Shown here: positions 53,471 to 61,592 of the stretch, piece after piece
How the letters are laid out: every line of letters starts with the position of its first letter
Numbering within the stretch: position 1 is the first letter of the stretch
Source: Dyadobacter chenwenxiniae
Lineage (GTDB): Bacteria; Bacteroidota; Bacteroidia; Cytophagales; Spirosomataceae
Direction of reading: 5' to 3'
Assembly (NCBI RefSeq): GCF_022869785.1
Contig: NZ_CP094997.1
Span: 6,071,001 to 6,135,000 of the forward strand
Length of the DNA stretch: 64,000 bases
Position numbers and translations under genes: made by a program
The notes under the pieces: model-generated
What the model was told of the DNA's origin: nothing
Seen by the model: only the letters and a program-made list of their open reading frames with translations
The model's database searches: none

Positions 53471-53650
53471 CTAGAAACAGGAGATCCCTCCGGGATTGGT
53501 TTCTGACGGTAGTCAAGCTTTGAATTCAATTAGTTTTAAATAACGTTGACACAAGCCAAACGCGTTCCAGTGGAACAACCTGTTTCTAGCCAATGCAACA
53601 TTTCTTAAATGCAGGCTCCGCATGGAGCCGCCTTGGCGGGCATAGAAACA
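53471..53650. repeat. Hairpin-rich intergenic repeat element
   Basis: Three short hairpins, ATCCC-TCC-GGGAT (53484-53496), GTTCC-AGT-GGAAC (53564-53576) and GGCTCC-GCAT-GGAGCC (53614-53629), are spaced along 180 bases. CTAGAAACAGG at 53471-53481 recurs inverted as CCTGTTTCTAG at 53579-53589, and ATAGAAACA occurs again at 53642-53650. This pattern of small GC-rich hairpins joined by a TTTCTA/TAGAAA motif looks like an interspersed repeat family. I see only one copy of the whole unit in this window. Confidence 0.6.
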
Positions 53651-53665
53651 TTCGATAATATGCAA

Positions 53666-53956
53666 TCATCCTCCTTTCAAGCCCTTATAGCTACTCTCTA
53701 GCTTCGCCACCAATGTCGCCACGCGCAGCTGATTTACAATATGTTCCCGCATTTCAGGCGTTACCTGGCTCAGGTTTTCTGTAAATAAAAAGCTTTCAAT
53801 CATTGCATGGAGTGAGCCGATCATTTCGCTTCCGCTATCTGTTTGAAAGAACCCTTTTATAATCTCAAATTGCTGCATTAATGCAGCTTCATTACCGATA
53901 AATTTTTCATTCCCACCGTTCATTTCTTTGTTTGCTGAATTTTTTAGTGTGTTCAT
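53666..53956 (-). CDS. Small helical protein of unknown function
   Basis: This 96-aa protein has two long predicted helices, EAALMQQFEIIKGFFQTDSGSEMIGSLHAMIESFLF and EMREHIVNQLRVATLVAKLESSYKGL, with no signal peptide, cysteine or recognised motif. The Lys/Asn-rich first 20 residues are low complexity. It could be a small conserved protein or a fragment of a phage-type gene; I do not recognise a family. Confidence 0.55.
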   Translation of the reverse strand: MNTLKNSANKEMNGGNEKFIGNEAALMQQFEIIKGFFQTDSGSEMIGSLHAMIESFLFTENLSQVTPEMREHIVNQLRVATLVAKLESSYKGLKGG

Positions 53957-53994
53957 ATTTTTGATGAAGTTTGATTGTGAACTTGATTGAACTG

Positions 53995-54036
53995 AACCCG
54001 GATGGCGTTGTTGTGTGGCAATGCTCCGGGTTTTTT
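53995..54036 (+). terminator. Plus-strand intrinsic terminator without a gene
   Basis: AACCCGGA (53995-54002) and TCCGGGTT (54025-54032) form a stem extended by GCGTTG pairing with CAATGC, followed by TTTT (54033-54036). The T-tract is on the plus strand, but the genes on both sides run on the minus strand. It may end a short plus-strand RNA or stop read-through from PdeM. Confidence 0.7.
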
Positions 54037-54090
54037 GTCGTTGGTTGTTTGTCGAGTTTCCGATCAGAGGTGCTTAAATAAAAAGCCGAT

Positions 54091-54300
54091 TCACGGCTCA
54101 TAAATGATCACAGTTTCAATCCTAAAATTACCGAACTCAATAAGAATCTCTCTCATTCTCTTTTCTGAAATGCCTTGGTTATATGTGTAATCACGCCAGG
54201 CTGTGACGGGCTTTCCCTTTTTTATCTCAGCCGGTAAAGCAGGGTAAATATTTTTAATCCACCACTCGAAAGCTTCCGGGATAGAGTTGAATTTTCTCAT
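54091..54300 (-). CDS. Small hypothetical protein
   Basis: The protein has 69 aa, with FEWWIKNIYPALPAEIKKGKP and YTYNQGISEKRMREILIEFGNFRIETVIIYEP forming two helices and a C-terminal strand. The basic, helix-turn-helix-like region around ISEKRMREILIEFG could bind DNA, but there is no firm family match. It is a single gene, preceded by 273 bases (54301-54573) with no other gene than the promoter at 54543. Confidence 0.6.
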   Translation of the reverse strand: MRKFNSIPEAFEWWIKNIYPALPAEIKKGKPVTAWRDYTYNQGISEKRMREILIEFGNFRIETVIIYEP

Positions 54301-54542
54301 GCGAAGATAAATAAAGTTCGAGTTTCCTACAAATTCATTGGCAGGAATTTTTCAAAGTTAAGAAATTGATGTTTCGAAATAATCCGGGTTCTCTTTTTCG
54401 ACAGTCCACAACGCATAATATTAAGGACCCAGGCTTAGAGTTTGCATGCATTCCATTAAGTCGTACCAACAACTCCCCTTTCCGTTAAATTATTGATTCC
54501 TGCCGTTTGTTTTTTCGAAAACTAAAAGTCGCAGTATGTTCC

Positions 54543-54550
54543 TATATTTG
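54543..54550 (+). promoter_or_regulatory. -7 box of the small-protein/GNAT operon
   Basis: TATATTTG matches TAnnTTTG and lies 23 bases before the ATG at 54574. The expected -33 TTG was not found at 19-21 bases; a TTG sits further upstream in the TTTGTTTTTTCG stretch. Confidence 0.55.
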
Positions 54551-54573
54551 TTAAGGTCATTATTTATAACACT

Positions 54574-54732
54574 ATGAAATTCATAACAAGCACGGTTACT
54601 AAACCAGTTATTGGTCGAGAGGCTAAAAAACTTTTTAAGGCGATAAAAGCTGATGGGCATGTTGCTAATGAGCAGGCGATGGAAACCATTAAGCGTATTG
54701 TTGACCGTCGATCTACACACATATCTAAGTAA
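54574..54732 (+). CDS. 52-residue protein coupled to GNAT enzyme
   Basis: This short gene starts with MKFITSTVTKPVIGREAKKLF and continues KAIKADGHVANEQAMETIKRIVDRR, ending THISK. It is mostly helical and basic, with no signal peptide. Its stop codon TAA shares one base with the ATG of the downstream acetyltransferase gene (TAATG), so the pair is translationally coupled. The pattern, a small upstream protein overlapping an acetyltransferase, is that of GNAT toxin-antitoxin modules, but this protein does not resemble the ribbon-helix-helix antitoxin (DUF1778) of the characterised ones. Confidence 0.75.
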   Translation: MKFITSTVTKPVIGREAKKLFKAIKADGHVANEQAMETIKRIVDRRSTHISK

Positions 54733-55316
54733 TGCCGTTGATTAAGAAATTTGATGGAGTAAATTTCTCCGAACAAATGGTTTCCGAGTTAACCCCTGAT
54801 TTAGCGCTGCTAGGTCAGGGGTTTCGTTGTAAAAGGCCCGAGTTTCAAACATTTTGGAAGAAAGGCCGCATTCTGCGTGAAGTGAATGCACATACTAGTC
54901 GATGTTGGGTAGTGCATTGTGAAAATTGCCTTGCCGCATATATTACGCTTCTTGCCGACAGGCTGATAGCTACTGAAAAGCTGCTGGAAGAGGAAGATAT
55001 CAAATACACGACCTTTCCAGCAATAAAAATTGGCTTACTAGCCGCTGATGAACGAGCTTCGAAAGTGGGAAAAAGAATGGTGGAATGGGCCCTGGAATAT
55101 GCTGCTTTCACAATCGCACCACTTGTCGGCGTCAGATTTATGACAGTTGATGCATTTTACGATAAAGACAATGGATACGATATTTCAGGCTTTTATCAGA
55201 AGATAGGATTTATGTTTGTAAACCCTGATGAGCAAATTCCACCGATTCACTCTTACAGAACGATGTATTTTGATTTGAAACCATTGATTGATCTGGTAAC
55301 TAGGTTACCAAATTAA
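54732..55316 (+). CDS. GNAT-family acetyltransferase
   Basis: The protein has 194 aa. The GNAT core is recognisable as IKIGLLAADERASKVGKRMVEWALEYA, the acetyl-CoA binding loop after a beta strand, then VGVRFMTVDAFYDKDNGYDISGFYQKIGFMFV, the conserved late part of the fold. The 80 N-terminal residues (VSELTPDLALLGQGFRCKRPEF and RCWVVHCENCLAAYITLLADRL) supply the substrate side. Coupled translation with the small upstream gene suggests it works with that protein, perhaps as a toxin that acetylates aminoacyl-tRNA. This is a hypothesis from gene order. Confidence 0.8.
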   Translation: MPLIKKFDGVNFSEQMVSELTPDLALLGQGFRCKRPEFQTFWKKGRILREVNAHTSRCWVVHCENCLAAYITLLADRLIATEKLLEEEDIKYTTFPAIKIGLLAADERASKVGKRMVEWALEYAAFTIAPLVGVRFMTVDAFYDKDNGYDISGFYQKIGFMFVNPDEQIPPIHSYRTMYFDLKPLIDLVTRLPN

Positions 55317-55374
55317 ACTTTGCAGTCAAAAAGACACCTAACAGTAAATGTGTCTCATTTTACTGTTTGGTCCG

Positions 55375-56292
55375 TCACTTACCCACCGCCGCATTTCGTT
55401 TATCCTCCGGCAAATCCATTTTACTCCCAGCCGCCTTCATAAACTCCAAAATCTCACCATATCTCCGATTCCAGGGATTGAAAAACTGAGTGATCATCGG
55501 GACGTGTTTCTTGCTTTTCTGAATGCGATAATCCGTTTCGGGGGCATAGGCGTGCAGGGCATTGATGAATTTTTCGTTGCTTTTCAGGATCGAGGGATAG
55601 GTTTTTCCACCGCGGTAAATGAGCATTGGGGGCATATTTTGATGCAAATGATAGAGTGGGGTGGCTTCTTTCCAGGTTTTGGAGTCGCTCGAGAATGTCC
55701 TGAGATAGGTGTTGCCTTTTTCAAACTGCTCTTCGGTCAAATAACCGTGCATATCCAACCCGGCAGCATCAATGAGGATAAGGCCTGCAAGTGGATTTTC
55801 CAGGCCGATGTTTTTGAAATAATGGTCGTCAAGCGCTACAAGTGCAGCAAGGTGGCCGCCTGCGGAGTGGCCGGACAGGAAAATTTTATCCGGATCGCCC
55901 CCATATTGGCTGATATTTTCTTTCACCCATTTGACAGATTTTGCAATGGAAATAGCCATTGCCTTATAATCAGCGGCCGGACTCAATGGATAATCGACGA
56001 TAACAGTAACGACGTCTTTCCTGGCCCAATGCCCTCCGATAATGCTGTATTGCGACTTTTTACCTGAGTTCCAATTGCCACCATGAACAAAAATCAGGAC
56101 ATTCTTGGGTTCGGAATGTTTCTTGGGAGTGAACACATTCAGTTGCTGTTCAGCGGAAGTTTTATATGCTTTTTGGTAAACAATATTCTTTGACTTCGTT
56201 ATTCTTTTGAAAGAACAACCTGACAATGTGAGCATAAATGCGCCCAATAAAATCATTAAAACGATTAGTGTGATCCTGGCTTCTGTTTTCAT
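55375..56292 (-). CDS. Lipoprotein alpha/beta hydrolase
   Basis: I place the start at the ATG at 56292 (305 aa), because it gives a proper lipoprotein signal (MKTEARITLIVL, then GAFMLTLSGC); the longer frame to 56445 would put 51 extra residues before it and run into the opposite gene at 56411. The fold is that of the BD-FAE/HSL esterases: LIFVHGGNWNSGKK for the oxyanion hole, LSGHSAGGHLAALVAL for the nucleophile Ser, and KKHVPMITQFF for the catalytic His. It should hydrolyse an ester at the periplasmic face of a membrane. The substrate is unknown. Confidence 0.86.
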   Translation of the reverse strand: MKTEARITLIVLMILLGAFMLTLSGCSFKRITKSKNIVYQKAYKTSAEQQLNVFTPKKHSEPKNVLIFVHGGNWNSGKKSQYSIIGGHWARKDVVTVIVDYPLSPAADYKAMAISIAKSVKWVKENISQYGGDPDKIFLSGHSAGGHLAALVALDDHYFKNIGLENPLAGLILIDAAGLDMHGYLTEEQFEKGNTYLRTFSSDSKTWKEATPLYHLHQNMPPMLIYRGGKTYPSILKSNEKFINALHAYAPETDYRIQKSKKHVPMITQFFNPWNRRYGEILEFMKAAGSKMDLPEDKRNAAVGK

Positions 56293-56410
56293 AAATGGTG
56301 TCTCTAATACACTAGCACATACGTAGAAAGAACGTTGAAAGATTAAGAGACAAGTAGTTAAATCATGGTGCACGCTTAATTTTATTATTCTGATCGATAA
56401 AGAAAGAGAT

Positions 56411-56881
56411 ATGGCTGAGCTGATTAACATTAAAGTGAACGGCAAAAATCACCGCGTGACGGCGGATCCGGAAATGCCGCTGCTTTATCTTTTACGCAAT
56501 AATCTCCAATTGAATGGCCCGAAATATGGCTGCGGAATTGAGCGTTGCGGCAGTTGCATGGTGCTGCTGAATGGCAAAGCGCAGCCTTCCTGTGTGATTC
56601 CTGGTGCTGCTGCAGCGGTTTATGAGGTGACGACTTTGGAAGGTTTGGCCAGGAACAATATGCTTGATCCCATTCAGGAGGCATTTATTGAAGAGCAGGC
56701 GGCGCAATGCGGCTACTGCATTAATGGCATGATTATCTCGGCCAAAGCATTGTTGACAGAAAACAAAAATCCGACAGACGGAGAAATTCGGCAGGCTTTG
56801 CAACGGAACTTGTGCCGCTGCGGAACGCATACGCGGATAATAAAGGCGGTGAAAAAAGCGGCGGCTAAAATGAATAAATGA
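56411..56881 (+). CDS. Isoquinoline 1-oxidoreductase, alpha (2Fe-2S) subunit
   Basis: The protein has 156 aa. The first 2Fe-2S cluster is held by GCGIERCGSCMVLLNG plus a further Cys in PSCVIPG; the second, helical cluster uses AQCGYCINGM and LCRCGTHTRI. This is the small electron-transfer subunit of the xanthine oxidase family in the two-subunit form without an FAD subunit, as in IorA. Its stop is 1 base from the start of the large subunit. It has no export signal and probably rides out folded with the Tat-directed large subunit. Confidence 0.94.
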   Translation: MAELINIKVNGKNHRVTADPEMPLLYLLRNNLQLNGPKYGCGIERCGSCMVLLNGKAQPSCVIPGAAAAVYEVTTLEGLARNNMLDPIQEAFIEEQAAQCGYCINGMIISAKALLTENKNPTDGEIRQALQRNLCRCGTHTRIIKAVKKAAAKMNK

Positions 56882-56882
56882 T

Positions 56883-59108
56883 ATGAAGCAGTTCGATGAT
56901 ATAAAATCCGGCAGGCGCGAATTTCTTCGGAGTTCGGGTTATTTATTAATGGGCTTTACGCTCGTTCCCGGACTTGGATTTACTACTGAGCCGGATGAAT
57001 GCTATTTGCCCGAGCAAACATTAATCGTTGACCGCGAAGCGGTTGACTCGTGGATTCGTTTTGATGCAGACGGAATTCTGACTGTGTTAACGGGCAAAAT
57101 GGAGCTTGGTCAGGGCATCCGGACGGCCTTAATGCAAATGGCGGCCGAAGAATTGGACATTGATATCAAGCAGGTTCGGATTGTCATTGCCGACACCGGA
57201 CAAACGCAGGACGAGCGCTATACGGCCGGCAGCGGGTCCATTGAAGGAAGCGGAAACGCGATCAGAAACGCTGCTGCTGAGGCCAGGAAGTATCTTTTGG
57301 CATTGGCTGCGAAGGAATTGGGTGCAAATGTCGGGGAACTTTCAGTCCGTAATGGAATTGTAATGTCAGTCAAAAACCAGAAAACGATCGCATATAAAGA
57401 TCTGGTGAAGGGAAAACGGCTGGAAACCGAAGTTTCTGGCAAATCTGAACGAAAAAAACCTGCTGATTATAAGCTGGTTGGCAAGTCAATCAAGAGATCG
57501 GATATCAATGACATTGCGATAGCGAAGACACACTTTATTCAGGATCTCCGCCTGCCGGATATGGTGCATGCGCGGGTGATGAGGCCGCCGGTTTATAGTG
57601 CCCGGCTCGTTTCTCTTCAAACGGAGTTGATTCAAAAATTACCTGGCGTGTTAAAGGTTGTGATCAATGGAAATTTCGCTGCTGTGATCGCTTCCCAGGA
57701 ATATGAGAGTATGAAGGCACTTGAAAAAATGAAAAAGCTGGCGAAGTGGGAGAGCAAACCCATGACACCATTACAGGATCAGCTATATGCCGATATGGTC
57801 AAAAACGGCAGTGATGGCGAAATAGTGGAAGGTGATAAAAATGTAAACAAAGCGGTTTCGGAGAACGCAATAACGCTGGAAGCGGAATATAAACGGCCTT
57901 ACCAAATGCACGGCTCCATCGGTCCTTCTTGCGCGGTGGGGCTTTGGAAGGATGATCAGTTGACAATATGGTCGCATACGCAGGGTGTTTATCCGCTGCG
58001 AAGTACGGTTAGCAATCTGGTAAATATTCCGCTGGAAAAAATCAGGGTGATCGGCATGCCGGGAGCGGGTTGTTATGGGCACAATGGTGCTGATGATGTA
58101 GGCGGCGACGCTGCGTTACTGGCTTTGCAAATGCCGGGAAAGCCGGTTCGCGTGCAATGGATGCGGGAAGATGAGCACAAATGGGAGCCGTATGGATCTG
58201 CAATGGTGCTGAAAATCAAGGCGTCGTTGAATGCGGAGGGTAAAGTAATATCCTGGCAAACAGACATTTGGTCTGATACACATAGTTCGCGGCCGGGCGG
58301 AAAGGCAGGGCATCTGATTGCAGGAAGGCATCTTGAAAAACCGTTTGCTTTTGAAGGCGGTGGATTTTCGGGAGGCAGTTATCGCAATGCACTGCCATTG
58401 TATGCATTTGAAACCAAAAACGTTGCCTTACACAATTACAAAGGCCCTTTACGGACGTCTGCACTGCGAAGCCTTGGCGCTTACGGGAGCATTTTCGCAC
58501 TGGAATCCTTCATGGATGAGCTGGCTGTAAAAGCCGGGAAAGATCCTGTTCAGTTTCGGTTGGAGCATTTGGAGGACGATCGTGCGAAGGAAGTGATTAT
58601 GACTTTGGTGACAAAAGCAGGCTGGAATTTGAAAAAAGAACCCGGTGCAGGCAAGGGTTTCGCTTTTGCTCAATATAAAAATAATGCTTCCTATTTCGCT
58701 GTAAAGGCGGAAGTAAAGCTGGATCGGGCTGCTAAAACTTACCGTTTGATGAAGTTAACCGGCGTGATTGATTCCGGGCAGGCGATCAATCCGGATGGCA
58801 TTATCAATCAAACTTCCGGAGGAATGATACAGGCTGCTAGCTGGACCATGTTGGAGCAGGTTAATTACAGCGCTAATAGTGTGGAAAGCCAGTCTTGGGA
58901 AACATATCCGATCTTTCGTTTTGAGGATGTGCCTGATACAGAAGTGTTTGTTATAGACAGGCTGGAACTCGAACCGCTCGGCGCGGGAGAAGCAGCACAG
59001 GGGCCAGTTTCAGCTGCGATTGCTAATGCTATTTTTGATGCGACGGGAAGCAGGTTAAGAGAAATTCCGCTTACACCTGAAAAAATCGATTGGAGTAAAA
59101 TCAGCTGA
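56883..59108 (+). CDS. Isoquinoline 1-oxidoreductase, beta (molybdenum) subunit
   Basis: The 741-aa protein has a twin-arginine signal (SGRREFLRSSGYLLMG). The molybdopterin-binding domains show MELGQGIRTALMQMAAEEL, GMPGAGCYGHNGADDVGGDAALLA and, near the C-terminus, LGAGEAAQGP with the catalytic Glu. IorB-type enzymes hydroxylate N-heterocycles or oxidise aldehydes, passing electrons to the Fe-S subunit and then a cytochrome. The substrate is not certain. No XdhC-like cofactor-insertion gene is adjacent. The end overlaps the convergent hybrid-kinase gene by 8 bases. Confidence 0.92.
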   Translation: MKQFDDIKSGRREFLRSSGYLLMGFTLVPGLGFTTEPDECYLPEQTLIVDREAVDSWIRFDADGILTVLTGKMELGQGIRTALMQMAAEELDIDIKQVRIVIADTGQTQDERYTAGSGSIEGSGNAIRNAAAEARKYLLALAAKELGANVGELSVRNGIVMSVKNQKTIAYKDLVKGKRLETEVSGKSERKKPADYKLVGKSIKRSDINDIAIAKTHFIQDLRLPDMVHARVMRPPVYSARLVSLQTELIQKLPGVLKVVINGNFAAVIASQEYESMKALEKMKKLAKWESKPMTPLQDQLYADMVKNGSDGEIVEGDKNVNKAVSENAITLEAEYKRPYQMHGSIGPSCAVGLWKDDQLTIWSHTQGVYPLRSTVSNLVNIPLEKIRVIGMPGAGCYGHNGADDVGGDAALLALQMPGKPVRVQWMREDEHKWEPYGSAMVLKIKASLNAEGKVISWQTDIWSDTHSSRPGGKAGHLIAGRHLEKPFAFEGGGFSGGSYRNALPLYAFETKNVALHNYKGPLRTSALRSLGAYGSIFALESFMDELAVKAGKDPVQFRLEHLEDDRAKEVIMTLVTKAGWNLKKEPGAGKGFAFAQYKNNASYFAVKAEVKLDRAAKTYRLMKLTGVIDSGQAINPDGIINQTSGGMIQAASWTMLEQVNYSANSVESQSWETYPIFRFEDVPDTEVFVIDRLELEPLGAGEAAQGPVSAAIANAIFDATGSRLREIPLTPEKIDWSKIS

Positions 59109-61101
59109 CCGCCACGGGACGGGCAGTCACATTCAGCGCGAGATGCCGCGAAATGACGCGGATCAGTTCGTCTGCTTTAAATGGTTTTGTGACGAAATCA
59201 TTGAAATGGCATGACTCAAGTTCGGGGGCATTTTCGGCGAAAGTGTCGGCGGTAAAGGCAATTACAGGGATGTGTGCATATTTTGGAAACTGGCTGCGGA
59301 TGATCTTCATTGCCGTGATGCCATCCATAACGGGCATTTGAATGTCCATCAAAATAAGGTCATAATCACCGTCTTCGTGCAAGCTGGTCAGCACTTCTCC
59401 CCCGTTTCCACAGATTGTAAACGCTGCTTCCCATCTATTTAATAAATGTTTGAGTATCATTTGGTTAGCAGGGACATCATCTGCGGCCAATATCCTGAAA
59501 CCTTTGAGCGAAAGATTCTCCGGCGCCTGCGCTTCTTCTTCTAACGACATTCCTCCTTTTCCAAAGTTGAGCACAACACTGAAAGTGGCACCTTCGCCCA
59601 GTTTGCTTTTGGCGGAAATGGTACCATTCATCAACTCGGTAATTTTCCGGGTAATGCTCAGGCCAAGGCCCGTTCCTCCGAAATATTTTGTGGCATTGTT
59701 GTGATGTGCCTGTGAAAAACTTTCGAAAATGTCGTTTAGTTTGTCTTCGGAAATGCCTATTCCTGAGTCGGAAACATCGATTTTCAGGTCTACATTCGTG
59801 CCGTGATCTTTTTCGAGCTGAACGGCGATCTTGACAAAGCCATTCTCTGTAAACTTAATGGCATTGCCAACCAGATTGATCAGAATCTGGTTCAAACGAT
59901 ATGCATCACCCAGTAAGATCTGCGGAACGTCATCTGCGCATTCAAAGAGCAGATTGATTGATTTTTCGCGTGCCCTCACTTCAAATGTTCTGATCAGTAC
60001 ATCGAGCTTTTCTTTCAGGTCAAACTGGAAGCTTTCCAACCCAAATTTGCCTGCTTCGATTTTAGAAAAATCAAGAATGTCATTTAAAATAACGAGCAGG
60101 TTATCAGCGGAATTTTTGATCATTTTCAAATATTCCTTATCCTGTCCTTTGAAATCGCTGTTTAGCAAAATATCCGTAAATCCAATGATTCCATTCATGG
60201 GCGTGCGAATCTCGTGGCTCATCGTTGAAAGGAAATCCGACTTGATACGCGTTGCTTCTTCGGCGTCGCGTTTGGCTTGTATAAGTTCCTGTTCCGCTTG
60301 TTTCCGGCTCGTAATGTCTATGGCCGTGCCGAGCACTTCTTGCACCGTTCCTTGCTCATTACGCTTAAACGGCACTTCCCGCGTGATGATCCAGACTTCC
60401 GAGTCGTCCTTATGTTTCAGCCTGAATTCCTTTTCAATCACATCCTCGTCCTTTACATAATGCCGCATATAATGATAATGTCGCCGGAAAGTAAGCTGGT
60501 CCTGGTTGTTAATGATCTTTTTCAACTCGTTTTTAGAGTCGGTAACAATGTCATCTTCGGAGTAGCCGAGTATTTTCCAGATTTGCTTGTTATGAAAAAT
60601 ATTGGTCCATTTCTCAATGTCGATCACATAGATTATGTTCGGTGACAGGAGGGCGATTTTGTTTATAAATTCTTCTTTTTCAGCTAATTCCTGTCTCGCA
60701 TCCTCCCTGCCTTTTTCCACTTCAAGCATTTGCCCGAGGGTGTGAAAAGCTTTCGTTAACTTCTCTGCATTGATCTCTGATTTAGGATAATAATCGGTTG
60801 CGCCCGCCTTCATCATTTCCACGGCAATCCGCTCGTCGCCTTGGGATGTGAGTACGATGACGGGCAGCTGCGGCACCATTTCCTTGATCTTTTTCAGTAA
60901 TTCAAGACCACTCGTTTTTGGTAACTGGTAATCCAGGAACACGCAGCCAGGCACCCAGGAATCCAGGGTCAGCAGCGCGTCCTCGGCATATTTGCAGATT
61001 TTGACCTCTCCGATCTCAACCTGAGACTTTTTGATCGCGCGCAAAAGATTCATCGCGTCAATCTCGTCGTCTTCAACCAGAAGGATACTTAAAGGTGCCA
61101 T
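59101..61101 (-). CDS. Hybrid sensor kinase, REC-PAS-HK-REC
   Basis: The 666-aa soluble protein has an N-terminal receiver (LLVEDDEIDAMN, VFLDYQLPKTSGLELL, VIVLTSQGD), a PAS domain with PAC (about 145-270: LSPNIIYVIDIEKW, FRLKHKDDSEVWIITREVPF), the kinase core (FLSTMSHEIRTPMNGIIGFTDILL with the phospho-accepting His, NLVGNAIKFTENG, DSGIGISEDKL, GTGLGLSITRKI) and a C-terminal receiver (ILAADDVPANQMIL, ILMDIQMPVMDG). It has no membrane segment. It lies last in an operon whose first genes encode a FIST sensor and a PAS kinase. The N-terminal receiver probably takes phosphate from the upstream kinase. No output domain is present. Confidence 0.94.
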   Translation of the reverse strand: MAPLSILLVEDDEIDAMNLLRAIKKSQVEIGEVKICKYAEDALLTLDSWVPGCVFLDYQLPKTSGLELLKKIKEMVPQLPVIVLTSQGDERIAVEMMKAGATDYYPKSEINAEKLTKAFHTLGQMLEVEKGREDARQELAEKEEFINKIALLSPNIIYVIDIEKWTNIFHNKQIWKILGYSEDDIVTDSKNELKKIINNQDQLTFRRHYHYMRHYVKDEDVIEKEFRLKHKDDSEVWIITREVPFKRNEQGTVQEVLGTAIDITSRKQAEQELIQAKRDAEEATRIKSDFLSTMSHEIRTPMNGIIGFTDILLNSDFKGQDKEYLKMIKNSADNLLVILNDILDFSKIEAGKFGLESFQFDLKEKLDVLIRTFEVRAREKSINLLFECADDVPQILLGDAYRLNQILINLVGNAIKFTENGFVKIAVQLEKDHGTNVDLKIDVSDSGIGISEDKLNDIFESFSQAHHNNATKYFGGTGLGLSITRKITELMNGTISAKSKLGEGATFSVVLNFGKGGMSLEEEAQAPENLSLKGFRILAADDVPANQMILKHLLNRWEAAFTICGNGGEVLTSLHEDGDYDLILMDIQMPVMDGITAMKIIRSQFPKYAHIPVIAFTADTFAENAPELESCHFNDFVTKPFKADELIRVISRHLALNVTARPVAVS

Positions 61102-61127
61102 AGGAGAGAGAATATGCGTTTGTTGTT

Positions 61128-61559
61128 TTATCCGGGATATTCGCAGAGCGTCCAGTAACTATTGAGCGTGGAAACGGCGGAAATGAAGCGGTCCATTGAC
61201 AATGGTTTCAGAATGTAGCCAGCCACATTCAGGTTAAATGCCTCGATTTTATCGCTGTCTTCATTCGAAGTTGTCATGACAAAAACCGATAATGAACTCA
61301 ATTCAGGATCCTGGCGAATCTCTTTCAGAAACTCAATTCCACCCATCCTGGGCATGTTAAGATCCAACAGCACAATTCTTGGTCGCGGCCTCTCAGGCGA
61401 AACAGAACGCAGCACTTCTAGTGCTTCAATGCCATTTGATGCAACAACAAGCGGGTTGGAAATGTTGTTTTTCTTAAATGCGCGCTTTACATTCATCACA
61501 TCTACTTCATCGTCTTCAACCAATAATATGGTCATGGGGACTGGGTTTAAGAGGGACAT
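61128..61559 (-). CDS. CheY-like response regulator, Rcp1-type
   Basis: This is a 143-aa receiver with no output domain. LLVEDDEVDVMNVKRAFKK, IVLLDLNMPRMGGIEFLKEI with the phospho-acceptor Asp, and FVMTTSNEDSDKIEAF and GYILKPLSMDRF are the Rcp1-like pattern. It lies 33 bases behind the PAS kinase gene and 26 bases before the hybrid kinase, and probably moves phosphate between them. Confidence 0.94.
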   Translation of the reverse strand: MSLLNPVPMTILLVEDDEVDVMNVKRAFKKNNISNPLVVASNGIEALEVLRSVSPERPRPRIVLLDLNMPRMGGIEFLKEIRQDPELSSLSVFVMTTSNEDSDKIEAFNLNVAGYILKPLSMDRFISAVSTLNSYWTLCEYPG

Positions 61560-61592
61560 TTGAGTGAAATTCTAGTTATGGATAAGGGTTAT

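Noticed and set aside
55348..56067. A 239-codon plus-strand frame opposite the alpha/beta hydrolase
   Set aside because: The minus-strand hydrolase has all catalytic motifs; the opposite frame shows no domain and is a by-product of its codon use.
56293..56445. A 51-residue extension of the lipoprotein hydrolase to 56445
   Set aside because: It would overlap the start of the divergent iron-sulfur subunit gene and mask the lipoprotein signal.
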